Shown: positions 9,401-16,228 of the stretch, piece by piece
How the letters are laid out: the number at the start of each line of letters is the position of its first letter
Position numbering within the stretch: the stretch's first letter is position 1
DNA from: Chitinophagaceae bacterium
GTDB lineage: Bacteria; Bacteroidota; Bacteroidia; Chitinophagales; Chitinophagaceae
Assembly: GCA_003167015.1 (NCBI GenBank)
Contig: PMUF01000514.1
Span: 1 to 19,004, forward strand
Length of the DNA stretch: 19,004 bases
Reading direction: 5' to 3'
The notes under the pieces: generated by a model
Database searches by the model: none
What the model saw: only the letters and a program-made list of their open reading frames with translations
What the model was told of the DNA's origin: nothing
Position numbers and translations under genes: made by a program

Positions 9401-11987
9401 CTATACAACACCGGAATACAATGGCAATATCGAAGGGACGGTCTGGAAAACTGCGGGTAGTGGTGTCAACAGGAAGTACGATTTCAGTTATGACGACGTC
9501 GACCGGCTGGCGGGGGCCAATTTCAACCAATACAATGGGAGTAGTTTCGACAAAAGTGCGGGCATCGATTTTAGCGTCAATGGACTGAACTATGATGCAA
9601 ACGGGAATATCATGGCGATGAGGCAGATGGGTTTCAAGGTGGGCGGCTCTTCGGCTATCGATGTCCTGACCTATGGCTATGGCAGCACACCCACTAACCA
9701 ACTGCAGGGAGTGACGGATTCTGCCAATAATGATACAACCTTGTTGGGCGATTTTCATTACAATCCTGCGACAAAGCAGTTGACGGATTATGCCTATGAT
9801 GGTAATGGCAATTTACATTCGGACAACAATAAGGCCATAGACTCGATCGGGTATAATTATTTGAACTTGCCGCAGTATGTACACATGAAGGGAAAGGGGA
9901 CGATTTTGTATACTTATGATGCGGGCGGCACCAGGTGGAAAAAGACGGTCATCGATAGCCTGGCGAAAGATTCTACTATCATCTTATATCTGGGCGGGTT
10001 TGTCTATCAGCATAAGGATAGTTTTGTCAATTCAGGTGGCGGGCTGGACACCTTGCAATTCATGGCTCACGAAGAAGGGCGGACGCGCTGGGCGGCTCAA
10101 AAGTCTACGATCACCGGTTTGACAGGATATAGCTTCCAGTATGATTTTTTTGAAAAGGACCACTTGGGTAATACCCGGATGTTGCTGACGCAGGAGCGGG
10201 ATACGACGAACTACCTGGCGAGCATGGAGGCGGCGTACCGCAGCACGGAATCGCAGATCTTCGGCAATATTGCCAGCACCTGTGTCGCCTGGACTTCCAT
10301 GCCCAATTACCAGAATATTCCCAATAGCGCGAGGTATGCCATCACCCCTACCAATGACAGTGTATCCAAAGTGGACTATACGGGCAGTAGCGGCCAAACG
10401 ACCGGACCATCGCTGCTGTTGAAAGTGATGAGCGGGGATACGGTGACGATGGGTGTGCAATCTTATTATAATAGCAATACAGTCAGCACCACCAATAGCT
10501 CCTTTACTTCGGTGTTGAATTCGCTGGCGTCAGCGCTGCTGGGAACCTCCACGGGCGATGCGGAAGCCGGTACAACGGGTTATACTTCCAGCGCGGGTCC
10601 GGTATATGGGGCACTTACCAGTTTTCTCAGCATCAAGGATACGGCACGAACGACAAACTATCCCAAGGCATATCTGAACTGGATATTCCTGGATGACCAA
10701 TTTAATTATGTCAGCAGTTCCAGTGGCGCCGTTCCGGTTGCCAGTGGTAATAACCCCGCAGGCCAACTGAATTCGGTGGCTCCGGGAGGGCCGGTGGTTA
10801 TGCCCAGAAATGGGTATCTTTATGTGTGGGTAAGTAATGAGACGCAGGGTTGGGACGTGTTCTTTGATAATTTGTCAGTGCAGTATAAGCAAGGGCCGAT
10901 ACTAGAGGAAAACCATTACTATCCGATGGGATTGACGATGGCGGGGATTTCCGACAAGGCGGTGAAGACGCAATATGCGCAGAATAGGTTCCGTTATAAT
11001 GGGAAGGAGTTACAGAACCAGGAGTTTTCCGACGGGAGCGGTTTAGAGGAATATGATTTTGGGGCGAGATTCCAGGACCCACAGTTGGGGGTTTGGCATG
11101 GGATCGACCCGCTGGCAGATAAAAATAGAAGATGGAGTCCGTACAACTATGCAATGGATAACCCCATTAGGTTTATTGATCCGGACGGAATGGACCCGGA
11201 GGGTTTGCCATCATCAGGCGACCAGATAGATCCCAACGCGGCAGAATATACAGTATGGGGGCCGAATGGGGAGACGATCTGGGATAGCCACAGATCAGGT
11301 AATTCAGGGAAGTCCAAATCCGAAAAAGACAATGAAGACGATTCAGAGGAGTCATCTAAAGACCCAAAAATAAAGGTTTCAGAAATTGTTAATGCTTTTA
11401 ATGATGGAAAAAAAGCTACAAGCTATGAATATGCTGCACAGGTGCTGGAGCCCGTTCATGGTTGCAGGGGGTGCAAGGTTACATATAATCCATTTTCGGA
11501 TAATTTGGTCGGGCATGGGTTTATCACCTTGACGAAGTGGGAGGAAGGTGGTTCGCACGTCACCGTAACCTTTGGGTACTGGCCCGATGGAGAAGGGGGC
11601 AGTGCAACCAAGCCACAAGCCACGGGTTCTACTTTTAGAAATGATGCCGGTCATGACTGGGACGACGGGGTGACCAAGCAAATAACCGAAGGAGAGTTTA
11701 AGAATATATTGAATATTGCAGCGGCCTTTGAAGCTACGGCGTATAATCTGATCTACCAAAATTGCACCAGTTTTGTACAGGCGACAGCACATGGCGCCGG
11801 TATCAACATCAATGATGCCGAGGGATGGATTCCTATAGTAATTCCCATAGTGGGACCTGCCTTCTATCGGGCGATCAATCCGGCCAGTATGGGGGAAAGC
11901 CTTAGACAAGAGAATGTATCTCGTTATGCTAACGGAGCTTTAGAGGATTATATGATTTGGCCCTTGCATAATCCCGCACATAAATAA
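6474..11987 (+). CDS. RHS repeat polymorphic toxin with Ig-like repeats and C-terminal papain-like tip
   Basis: A 1837-aa protein. Residues 1-36 form a signal peptide with a long charged n-region (cleavage near ALA, before K37). Residues ~38-115 are PKD-like and Cys-rich. Residues ~118-398 contain Ig/SprB-like repeats, including two clear tandem copies (216-308 and 309-398). From ~403 comes the Bacteroidota RHS N-terminal segment (YLNYIRTRDIIRPGVTD, then EYLDGLGRPIQEV), which I take as DUF6443-like. Next come many RHS/YD repeats. The RHS core spans ~1480-1575 (YYPMGLTMAG, RYNGKELQ, FGARFQDPQLGVWHGIDPLADK, FIDPDGMDP). A Ser/Lys/Glu/Asp-rich linker (~1606-1632) leads to the tip (~1635-1837). 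The tip has H1681 (GHGF), FGYWPDG, and N1763-C1764 (YQNCTSFV) followed by AHGAGI. This order is typical of permuted papain-like (NlpC/P60- or LRAT-like) enzymes. There is no T9SS C-terminal sorting domain. The export route is unknown beyond Sec. Confidence 0.9.
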   Translation: MLFSIHKSEKCRPGTAPFFILVWLCLMLAATSTALAKGGGPCILCSITGPNPTPKGTTQTYTLTGGCTTGATSWTCSCGNILSYTSTSVTITFATTCSSAVITAKTPSGTLATLTVTLSTPPTLNGGTISNSSQGFYSGGSPATILASTASGGACDSEFVYNWYSSVDNVTFDVIPGTEGQDYLPGTITQTLYFKRQTSCSGYTAWTTNTAEIILYPALVAGSVSPASNTINYNTSAGTLSASGVSGGSGSYTYQWYSSSPTSGNFGLIANATGSTYSPGNLTATTYYEVAVTSAGLTLNSSYGVVNVYPAVSGSISPSSQSIDQNTVPGSLTVTGSGGNGSYGYQWYTNASGSYQPISGATNSTYAPSALSATTSYEVVVTSNGASATTAAATIYALPPSTYLNYIRTRDIIRPGVTDTVTADGLTATTGVHQSTEYLDGLGRPIQEVTMQASPLQHDMVDMHVYDDFGREPTHYLPYTSALTDGNYKINPTVEQTSFNTAQFPGEQYYYGSTAFEPSPLNRVSATYAAGLNWEGASRGVSAQYSVNGASDSVQDWTISSVAESLPVSAGMYASGTLYKNMTTDEEGHQVVQYSDLQGHVVLKKVQLWTPPAAGPSGWLNTYYVYDTLNSLRFVIPPAGVQWLLANGWSFAASGGAQVAANLCFRYEYDYRRRMVIKKVPGAGEDWMVYDVRDRLVMTQDSNQRVLGKWLTTQYDVENRSDSTGLLTDPNNRSYHQNLAANSADYPATTSGNYEWLTRTYYDNYSWVTPATSLLNNIGDNVGSSNFITSYNTSPLYALPLTYFYNTRGMVTGHMAKVIGTTSTYLYSNTFYDDHSRQIQTQSINYSGGVDTLTTQSDFSGKSLRVQLNHKNNDNSGQDYLVVTKMSYDPAFRLKSIYKNINNAASDQLIDSMQYDELGQLRTNYLGNNVDSLVYAYNIRGWLTGINPNYVAGSGTNYFGMELGYDKTTSVAPGNSYTTPEYNGNIEGTVWKTAGSGVNRKYDFSYDDVDRLAGANFNQYNGSSFDKSAGIDFSVNGLNYDANGNIMAMRQMGFKVGGSSAIDVLTYGYGSTPTNQLQGVTDSANNDTTLLGDFHYNPATKQLTDYAYDGNGNLHSDNNKAIDSIGYNYLNLPQYVHMKGKGTILYTYDAGGTRWKKTVIDSLAKDSTIILYLGGFVYQHKDSFVNSGGGLDTLQFMAHEEGRTRWAAQKSTITGLTGYSFQYDFFEKDHLGNTRMLLTQERDTTNYLASMEAAYRSTESQIFGNIASTCVAWTSMPNYQNIPNSARYAITPTNDSVSKVDYTGSSGQTTGPSLLLKVMSGDTVTMGVQSYYNSNTVSTTNSSFTSVLNSLASALLGTSTGDAEAGTTGYTSSAGPVYGALTSFLSIKDTARTTNYPKAYLNWIFLDDQFNYVSSSSGAVPVASGNNPAGQLNSVAPGGPVVMPRNGYLYVWVSNETQGWDVFFDNLSVQYKQGPILEENHYYPMGLTMAGISDKAVKTQYAQNRFRYNGKELQNQEFSDGSGLEEYDFGARFQDPQLGVWHGIDPLADKNRRWSPYNYAMDNPIRFIDPDGMDPEGLPSSGDQIDPNAAEYTVWGPNGETIWDSHRSGNSGKSKSEKDNEDDSEESSKDPKIKVSEIVNAFNDGKKATSYEYAAQVLEPVHGCRGCKVTYNPFSDNLVGHGFITLTKWEEGGSHVTVTFGYWPDGEGGSATKPQATGSTFRNDAGHDWDDGVTKQITEGEFKNILNIAAAFEATAYNLIYQNCTSFVQATAHGAGININDAEGWIPIVIPIVGPAFYRAINPASMGESLRQENVSRYANGALEDYMIWPLHNPAHK
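7119..7667 (+). repeat. Two tandem ~90-residue Ig/SprB-like coding repeats
   Basis: Inside the RHS gene, two consecutive units begin at YPALVAGSVSPAS (codon 216) and YPAVSGSISPSS (codon 309). Each has the same landmarks in order: a G-S-[VI]-SP start, GS/GN-G-SY-x-YQWY, a TGSTY/TNSTYxP turn, LTATTYYEV or LSATTSYEV, and VTS. They lie between the signal peptide and the RHS shell. That position suggests a surface stalk or adhesive spacer. Repeat ends are approximate. Confidence 0.75.
11200..11984 (+). other. Toxin tip-coding segment of the RHS gene (papain-like candidate)
   Basis: After the RHS core ending FIDPDGMDP the sequence changes in character. Codons become A+T-richer from about 11290 (for example around 11370-11420), and the YD repeats stop. 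The tip contains a CRGC pair (C1664, C1667), GHGFITL with H1681, a strand ending FGYWPDG, and YQNCTSF with C1764. A hydrophobic stretch (WIPIVIPIVGPAFY) precedes the tail. The His-before-Cys order fits circularly permuted NlpC/P60-like folds, which in different families hydrolyse peptidoglycan cross-links or amides, or transfer acyl groups. The substrate cannot be read from the sequence. Confidence 0.6.
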
Positions 11988-11995
11988 TTAAAAAT

Positions 11996-12616
11996 ATGAG
12001 GTGGCAAACGTCTTACATCGCAATACTTTTATGTCTGTTATGCCATAGTTGTGGTGGCTGCTATGATCACCGGCTGATGGTGCCTGATGGGGGTGGTGGC
12101 GGGCACATCTTAACACCATTCGGGTGCCTGGTCTATGGACCCTGGGAAATTGGTCATGATATATATAATAAGGCTGTGTATTGGGAGGGAAAGGAGATCT
12201 CGTCTGCAGGCGTCGACTATTCGCCTTTGCAGCAGGACTTGGTTTTTGAGCTGCTGCAGGATGGATCTGTTCAATTTTGGTTCAAGCACGATTATGATTC
12301 ATCATTGACGACGAGGACTTCTCCTGATGCAAGTGGCGTCCGGTCGATCACCAACGAACGACCTGCAGACAGCGACATCAAAAAGGTATACAAGACGGGC
12401 ACATGGAAGGTCGATTTCAGGGATAGTAGTCTTACCATTGATTTTGGGAAAGAGAATGGGATACCTTTGTTAAAAGGGAAGTATAAAAACTTAACGAGCA
12501 CTTACTTTGATTTTCAAGAAATTTCGTATTTTGACAGTACTTACCTTGGTAATAAGAAGAGACTTCAAATGGCTATTACCACTTATTATACCCATCCATG
12601 GATAAACAAATTCTAA
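11996..12616 (+). CDS. Exported (possibly lipid-anchored) small protein, candidate immunity protein
   Basis: A 206-aa protein starting 8 bp after the RHS stop codon. Residues 7-18 are hydrophobic and followed by CHSCGGC; C19 could be a lipidation cysteine, but the residue at -3 is Cys rather than Leu, so the lipobox is not canonical. The rest is beta-rich. The segment YKTGTWKVDFRDSSLTIDFG, then LLKGKYKNLT, resembles lipocalin-like small periplasmic proteins. I recognise no named family. Its position directly behind a polymorphic toxin tip, its small size and its low G+C suggest an immunity function. An exported immunity protein would fit a toxin that acts in the periplasm or on the cell envelope. 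This is inference from context only; the next gene is an equal candidate. Confidence 0.75.
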   Translation: MRWQTSYIAILLCLLCHSCGGCYDHRLMVPDGGGGGHILTPFGCLVYGPWEIGHDIYNKAVYWEGKEISSAGVDYSPLQQDLVFELLQDGSVQFWFKHDYDSSLTTRTSPDASGVRSITNERPADSDIKKVYKTGTWKVDFRDSSLTIDFGKENGIPLLKGKYKNLTSTYFDFQEISYFDSTYLGNKKRLQMAITTYYTHPWINKF

Positions 12617-12628
12617 GACCTATGCTCT

Positions 12629-13147
12629 ATGCATAAACTTATCATTACGATATTTTTTTTATGGTGTACCACGCAGGCGGCTATCGGCCAGGGGAAGGTA
12701 GAACATATTGTAATAAGCTGGCCCGGGGAGTATAATTGGAAAATTGTGAAACAGACGCATGATGAAAATACACAGACTTCGATGATAATACCTGGCAATG
12801 ATTCCATATCAAATCCGTCAATAATAGGATCATTAACGGTCTATCGAGGGGCTAAGTTTTCTAAATTAGAAGATATCATTACGCATTACAAGGCAGGATT
12901 AGATAGCGGTTCAAGATTAACCCCATTGGAAAGATCACAAAACACGAAATACTCTTGGATTATTTTTAAAGTTGAAACGCCTGCAAATAATAAATATGCT
13001 GAACCTGAATCGGATTTGTATTATGTTGTACAAGGGAAGTTCGGCTTATATGAAAACTTTGTAGGAATAAAGGCAGCAACTTTAAGTGATGAATTCGTAA
13101 AAAAATGGACGGCGGTTTTTATGACCGGCCAAATCACGACTGAATAA
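12629..13147 (+). CDS. Small exported periplasmic protein, second candidate immunity or accessory protein
   Basis: A 172-aa protein with a clear signal peptide (hydrophobic residues 5-18, probable cleavage after AIG, before Q21). It is the last gene of the operon, 12 bp after the preceding stop codon. The mature part is mixed alpha/beta. The segments SWIIFKVETP, DLYYVVQGKFGLYENFVGIK and LSDEFVKKWTAVF recall Mog1/PsbP-like small domains. That fold includes the EagR/DUF1795 chaperones of RHS effectors in type VI systems, but those are cytoplasmic, so I treat the resemblance as weak. Composition is strongly A+T-rich, like the toxin tip and unlike the shell genes. The role could be immunity, chaperone or neither. 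Confidence 0.75.
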   Translation: MHKLIITIFFLWCTTQAAIGQGKVEHIVISWPGEYNWKIVKQTHDENTQTSMIIPGNDSISNPSIIGSLTVYRGAKFSKLEDIITHYKAGLDSGSRLTPLERSQNTKYSWIIFKVETPANNKYAEPESDLYYVVQGKFGLYENFVGIKAATLSDEFVKKWTAVFMTGQITTE

Positions 13148-13165
13148 ATGCCTTTTTCAATTGCT

Positions 13166-14356
13166 TTAGCGATTCCTCAACAATCTGGCTATCATCAAGC
13201 TTGATGCCGTAGTCCCGGATACGTTCAATAAGGTAGCAACCGGGTCGAGCAGGGTGCTGATGATCATCAGGATGGGCCATAGCTCCGACGGTAAATGGTA
13301 AGCGGACATGATGAGTAATTGTCCGGTATAACCGCCATTGGGTATGCTGCCTTCGATGAGGCTGACCAGCGACGCTACCAGGAGGGCCACTGCGCAAGCA
13401 TCCCAGCTGGTAAAGCCGCTACCCAATAGCGAAAGTCCTACAATGGTGATAATGGCGGACCCTTCCTTATGGAGGGTGGCGCCAAGGGGGATCACTATTT
13501 TGCTGATGTTGGCGGGAATGCCCATTTTTTCGGCGGCGTCGAGGTTGGTTGGAAGTGTGGCGAGACTGCTACAGGTGGAAAAGGCAGTGATGGAAGGCGC
13601 AAGGTTATTCTTCCAGTACCGGGCTAAGGTGGCACTTCCGCCGGCGATGAATGCATAGGCTGAAAAGGCCAGCACATAATACAACAGGGAGATGCCATAG
13701 CCGACGGTGCAGATGTGGGTGTAGGCAGAAATAAGCCGTGGGCCCGTGGCCGCTATCTGGCAGGCAAAGTATATGCCTAATCCGAGGGGTGCGAACTTTA
13801 TGATCACTTTCAGCCACTGTTTTATTTTTTCGCTGCTTGTTCTTAAAAAGCGGCCGGCGGCCCCGGAGCGGCGTGCTGCGATGCCTATGAGTATGGAAAT
13901 TATCAGGAGGACGGGCACGGTGTTACCGATAATGAGTCCCGGGAGGGATGCTGCCGTGGGTTGACTGGCTCTTGCGGATTGATGTATCAGTGCGGCCAGG
14001 TTTGTACCAGAAAGGTCAAGAGTAATCGGGAAAAAATGGAGGGTCAGGATGGTCAGGGTAGCCGCCAGTAAAACGGTACCGGTGAAAACGGAGATGATGA
14101 TGGTTAGTAGCCGCCCGGTTTTCAGGGGCAGGCCGGGATTGGCGAGGGCGGACGATACGGTGAAAAATATCAGCGGAATAACGGCGATAAGTAAAATAGC
14201 CAGATAAATATCTCCAACGGGTTTGAACAGTAGCATTTTCTCCGGGAAGAACCGGCCGAGCAGGCCCCCGATGAGTAATCCGCTGAACAGGTAGATAAGT
14301 GCGGCGTATTTTCTGACCAATGGTTTTGACCCGGACACTTCCCAAATGTAAGGCAT
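13166..14356 (-). CDS. SDF-family (DAACS) dicarboxylate/amino acid:cation symporter-like transporter, atypical ion sites
   Basis: A 396-aa inner-membrane protein with about eight hydrophobic segments plus re-entrant-loop signatures of the glutamate/dicarboxylate symporter family. AFSTCSSLATLPT (258-270) is hairpin 1. LGATLHKEGSA (291-301) corresponds to the TM7 motif LGATINMDGTA. SIPNGGYTG (337-345) is hairpin 2. The TM8 segment contains D371 and NVSGT (378-382). Compared with GltPh, Asn310-Met311-Asp312 become His-Lys-Glu (296-298), Arg397 becomes Ala374, and Asp405 becomes Thr382, while Asp394, Thr398 and Asn401 are kept. Substrate and coupling ion are therefore uncertain. The length is slightly short for the family (~400-430 aa). 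The ATG at 14356 precedes the first hydrophobic segment. The gene converges on the toxin operon with an 18-bp gap and diverges from the TPR gene (92-bp gap). No terminator is evident. Confidence 0.88.
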   Translation of the reverse strand: MPYIWEVSGSKPLVRKYAALIYLFSGLLIGGLLGRFFPEKMLLFKPVGDIYLAILLIAVIPLIFFTVSSALANPGLPLKTGRLLTIIISVFTGTVLLAATLTILTLHFFPITLDLSGTNLAALIHQSARASQPTAASLPGLIIGNTVPVLLIISILIGIAARRSGAAGRFLRTSSEKIKQWLKVIIKFAPLGLGIYFACQIAATGPRLISAYTHICTVGYGISLLYYVLAFSAYAFIAGGSATLARYWKNNLAPSITAFSTCSSLATLPTNLDAAEKMGIPANISKIVIPLGATLHKEGSAIITIVGLSLLGSGFTSWDACAVALLVASLVSLIEGSIPNGGYTGQLLIMSAYHLPSELWPILMIISTLLDPVATLLNVSGTTASSLMIARLLRNR

Positions 14357-14448
14357 AATTGCGGGGGGTGGCGCGGGCGTCGCCGAAGGGGAAGTTTTTT
14401 TATGGAAAATCTCCGGCTCTGCATCATTGGAGCTAACCTTCTTTTTAT

Positions 14449-15633
14449 ATGAGAAAAATCGTCTTGTTCTTTATTCCCGGAGTCTTTTTGGTTTATGGGG
14501 TCGCGGCGCAGCATGGCGACACGCAGTCGGTGTCCGTCCGGCTGGCGTCGCAGCCGGCACTGTACAGTAAGAATGCGGTCATGGACCTTTTCCAGAACCA
14601 GCAGTTCGACGAGGCGATTGCCTATCTGTCGCCGATCCTGCAGGCGGACTCGGGGGATATCAACCTGTTGGGGTATGCGGGTTATGCCTATTTCATGAGT
14701 GACAATACCCGGGCGGCGGCGACGTGTTACCGGCATATGCTGAGCCTGGATTCTTCCAACATTTCGGCCTTGCATTACCTGGTGCTGATCCGTAGCAATG
14801 AAGACCCGGAGGAGGCGTATAGCTATGCGGCGCAGCTGTTACAACTGCAGCCGGACAGGGAGCCGTGGTGGCGGATCATGGGGGAACTGTCGGCGAGGCG
14901 GGGTAAGCCGGATGCCGCCGCCGGGTTTTTCGAGCATGCCTATTCGATGATGCCGGGAGATGCCCGGGCGGTGGCGGGGTTGGCGGAACTGCTGATCGAA
15001 AACCGGAGTTTTGCCCGCGTGGACAGCATCCTGGAGGGGGCACTGGAGAAGGATTCACTGAATTCCTCGCTGCTGAAGCTGCGGGTGAAGTCGGCTTATT
15101 TCAGCAAAAAATATGCTGAGGCGATGGTGCCGGGGCAACGGCTGGTGGCGTCGAACGAACCTGCCTCACAGGCACTGACCTGGCTGGCGCTGTCGTATTA
15201 TGAGTTGAAAAGCTACCCCGATTGTATTCAGACCTGTCAGCATATGCTGGACATCGGGCTGGACCTGGAACAGGTCTATTATTATGAGGCGGAGTCATAC
15301 ACTAAACTGCATCAGTACCGGGTCAGCGATTCCCTGCTGCGCATCTGTCTGAAGAAGGCGATCCAGCCGACGGCGGAATGGTATTATGACGTGCTGGCGT
15401 CGAACCATGAGGCGTTGCATGAGTACAGGCAGGCGATTGCTCACTACGATACTTCGTACTATCTGTTCAAGGACCCTACTACGTTGTATACGTGCGGGCG
15501 GATTGCGGAGACGGAGCTGCATAATATGACGCTGGCGCGCAAATATTACCTGCGGTATCTGGCGGTGGCGAAGCCGACTTCTACGGAAGAGAAGGAGGCG
15601 TACCGATATGTGCGGCGGAGGTGGATGAATTGA
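14449..15633 (+). CDS. Exported tetratricopeptide-repeat protein
   Basis: A 394-aa protein with a Sec signal peptide (residues 4-20, likely cleavage after VAA, before Q21). From ~40 to ~385 it is a chain of degenerate TPR helix pairs: a first unit with DLFQNQQFDEAIAYLSPIL, the GYAGYAYFMSDNTRAAATCY unit, GELSARRGKPDAAAGFFEHAY, LAELLIENRSFARVDSILEGAL, LALSYYELKSYPDCIQTCQHML, YYEAESYTKLHQYRVSDSLL and a last pair near LARKYYLRYLAV. It is probably a periplasmic scaffold for protein contacts; no enzymatic domain is present. It is encoded alone, divergent from the transporter, and the downstream gene converges with a 13-bp gap, so no partner can be deduced. Composition is G+C-rich and typical of the core genome. 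Confidence 0.88.
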   Translation: MRKIVLFFIPGVFLVYGVAAQHGDTQSVSVRLASQPALYSKNAVMDLFQNQQFDEAIAYLSPILQADSGDINLLGYAGYAYFMSDNTRAAATCYRHMLSLDSSNISALHYLVLIRSNEDPEEAYSYAAQLLQLQPDREPWWRIMGELSARRGKPDAAAGFFEHAYSMMPGDARAVAGLAELLIENRSFARVDSILEGALEKDSLNSSLLKLRVKSAYFSKKYAEAMVPGQRLVASNEPASQALTWLALSYYELKSYPDCIQTCQHMLDIGLDLEQVYYYEAESYTKLHQYRVSDSLLRICLKKAIQPTAEWYYDVLASNHEALHEYRQAIAHYDTSYYLFKDPTTLYTCGRIAETELHNMTLARKYYLRYLAVAKPTSTEEKEAYRYVRRRWMN

Positions 15634-15658
15634 CGGCGGCCACCGGTCATGGCAATTC
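15627..15658. terminator. Weak candidate bidirectional terminator between convergent genes
   Basis: GAATTG (15627-15632) is complementary to CAATTC (15653-15658) around a G+C-rich 20-nt interval that includes ACCGGT, and is followed on the plus strand by CTTTAATTT. It spans the stop codon of the TPR gene and the stop codon of the convergent gene. The stem is short and the U-run is poor, so this is only a suggestion. Confidence 0.25.
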
Positions 15659-16138
15659 CTTTAATTTGAAAGTCTGGACAAATCGATTTTTTAATGCGCT
15701 TTTGGAGATGACGCAGGCAAAATACATGATTACAGGAACGCCGACAAGAAATATCCCTTCCGCCACCAAACCGTTTTGGTCAGTTAGGATCTTCCCTGAG
15801 TTAATCATTACTATGATCATCAAGAGTGGGGCAATGAAGAAGAAGAGTGTAAATGTACTGTTGGGCCGGACGGTGAATCTCACAAGGGTCTGGTTTTCAT
15901 GCGTGATCATCTCACCATTCAAATAGGCTGTACTGCCTCCGTTGCTAAAAACGGCCAATTGCCATTTTGGTGTCATCCGGAAAGCATACGGTGCGAAAAA
16001 AGACCCGGTCAGGTTGATATCCATCTGCCACCATTTCTTACTTAATACATTCTCTATATCCGTCTTTAATTCATCTATTGTCTGATCACTGGAGTATAGG
16101 AAATCTTCTTTCCAGAGTTGTTTAGGGATGAGCTTCAC
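15647..16138 (-). CDS. Small membrane protein with two TM segments, function unknown
   Basis: A 163-aa protein whose N-terminal ~90 residues are soluble and mixed alpha/beta (acidic helix DQTIDELKTDIENVL, then strands around FRMTPKWQLAVF and GGSTAYLNGEM). Two hydrophobic segments follow, at ~96-113 and ~127-146, and the tail is short and basic. There is no signal peptide, so both ends of the TM hairpin probably face the cytoplasm. I do not recognise the family. The opposite strand also has an open frame (15621-15926), but this longer minus-strand frame has the more protein-like composition. It starts 128 bp from the divergent lipoprotein gene and has a perfect palindrome 10 bp upstream of its ATG. 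Confidence 0.7.
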   Translation of the reverse strand: MKLIPKQLWKEDFLYSSDQTIDELKTDIENVLSKKWWQMDINLTGSFFAPYAFRMTPKWQLAVFSNGGSTAYLNGEMITHENQTLVRFTVRPNSTFTLFFFIAPLLMIIVMINSGKILTDQNGLVAEGIFLVGVPVIMYFACVISKSALKNRFVQTFKLKELP

Positions 16139-16148
16139 AGGTTATATT

Positions 16149-16164
16149 TTGTATAAATATACAA
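16149..16164. promoter_or_regulatory. Perfect 7-2-7 A+T-rich palindrome upstream of the minus-strand gene
   Basis: TTGTATA-AA-TATACAA is a perfect dyad lying 10 bp upstream of the ATG at 16138. Its position fits an operator covering the promoter or translation start of the two-TM membrane protein gene. No regulator gene is adjacent. Confidence 0.4.
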
Positions 16165-16183
16165 TTCTGGCGGCAGAGGCTCA

Positions 16184-16222
16184 AGTGACGTTTAACGACG
16201 GGATAACGACCCGTTAGTCACT
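16184..16222. promoter_or_regulatory. Long imperfect hairpin with embedded TAACGAC direct repeats
   Basis: AGTGAC (16184-16189) and TAACG...GGG (16193-16202, with an AC bulge) pair with the uninterrupted right arm CCCGTTAGTCACT (16210-16222), giving about 13 base pairs with two bulges. Within it, TAACGAC occurs at 16193-16199 and again at 16204-16210, one helical turn apart. It lies between two divergent genes and may be an operator or a 5'-leader structure. Confidence 0.4.
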
Positions 16223-16228
16223 ACTTAA

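Noticed and set aside
2552..11987. Classical Tc toxin complex (TcB/TcC)
   Set aside because: There is no TcA-type pore subunit, both products have signal peptides, and the RHS N-terminus carries Bacteroidota Ig-like and DUF6443-like segments; the similarity is limited to the YD shell principle.
11700..11987. T9SS C-terminal sorting domain at the end of the RHS protein
   Set aside because: The tail (ALEDYMIWPLHNPAHK) lacks the short beta-sandwich with the PNP...KIY/KL pattern; the C-terminus is the toxin-like tip.
13148..13165. Terminator between the toxin operon and the convergent transporter
   Set aside because: The 18-bp gap has a short T-run but no stem I could find on either side.
14357..14448. 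Riboswitch or strong operator between the divergent transporter and TPR genes
   Set aside because: Only 92 bp with 4-bp dyads (GCTC/GAGC) and G-rich runs; nothing beyond chance.
15621..15926. 101-residue plus-strand frame overlapping the end of the TPR gene
   Set aside because: The opposite strand encodes a longer, more protein-like two-TM protein ending at 15647; this frame reads as its complement.
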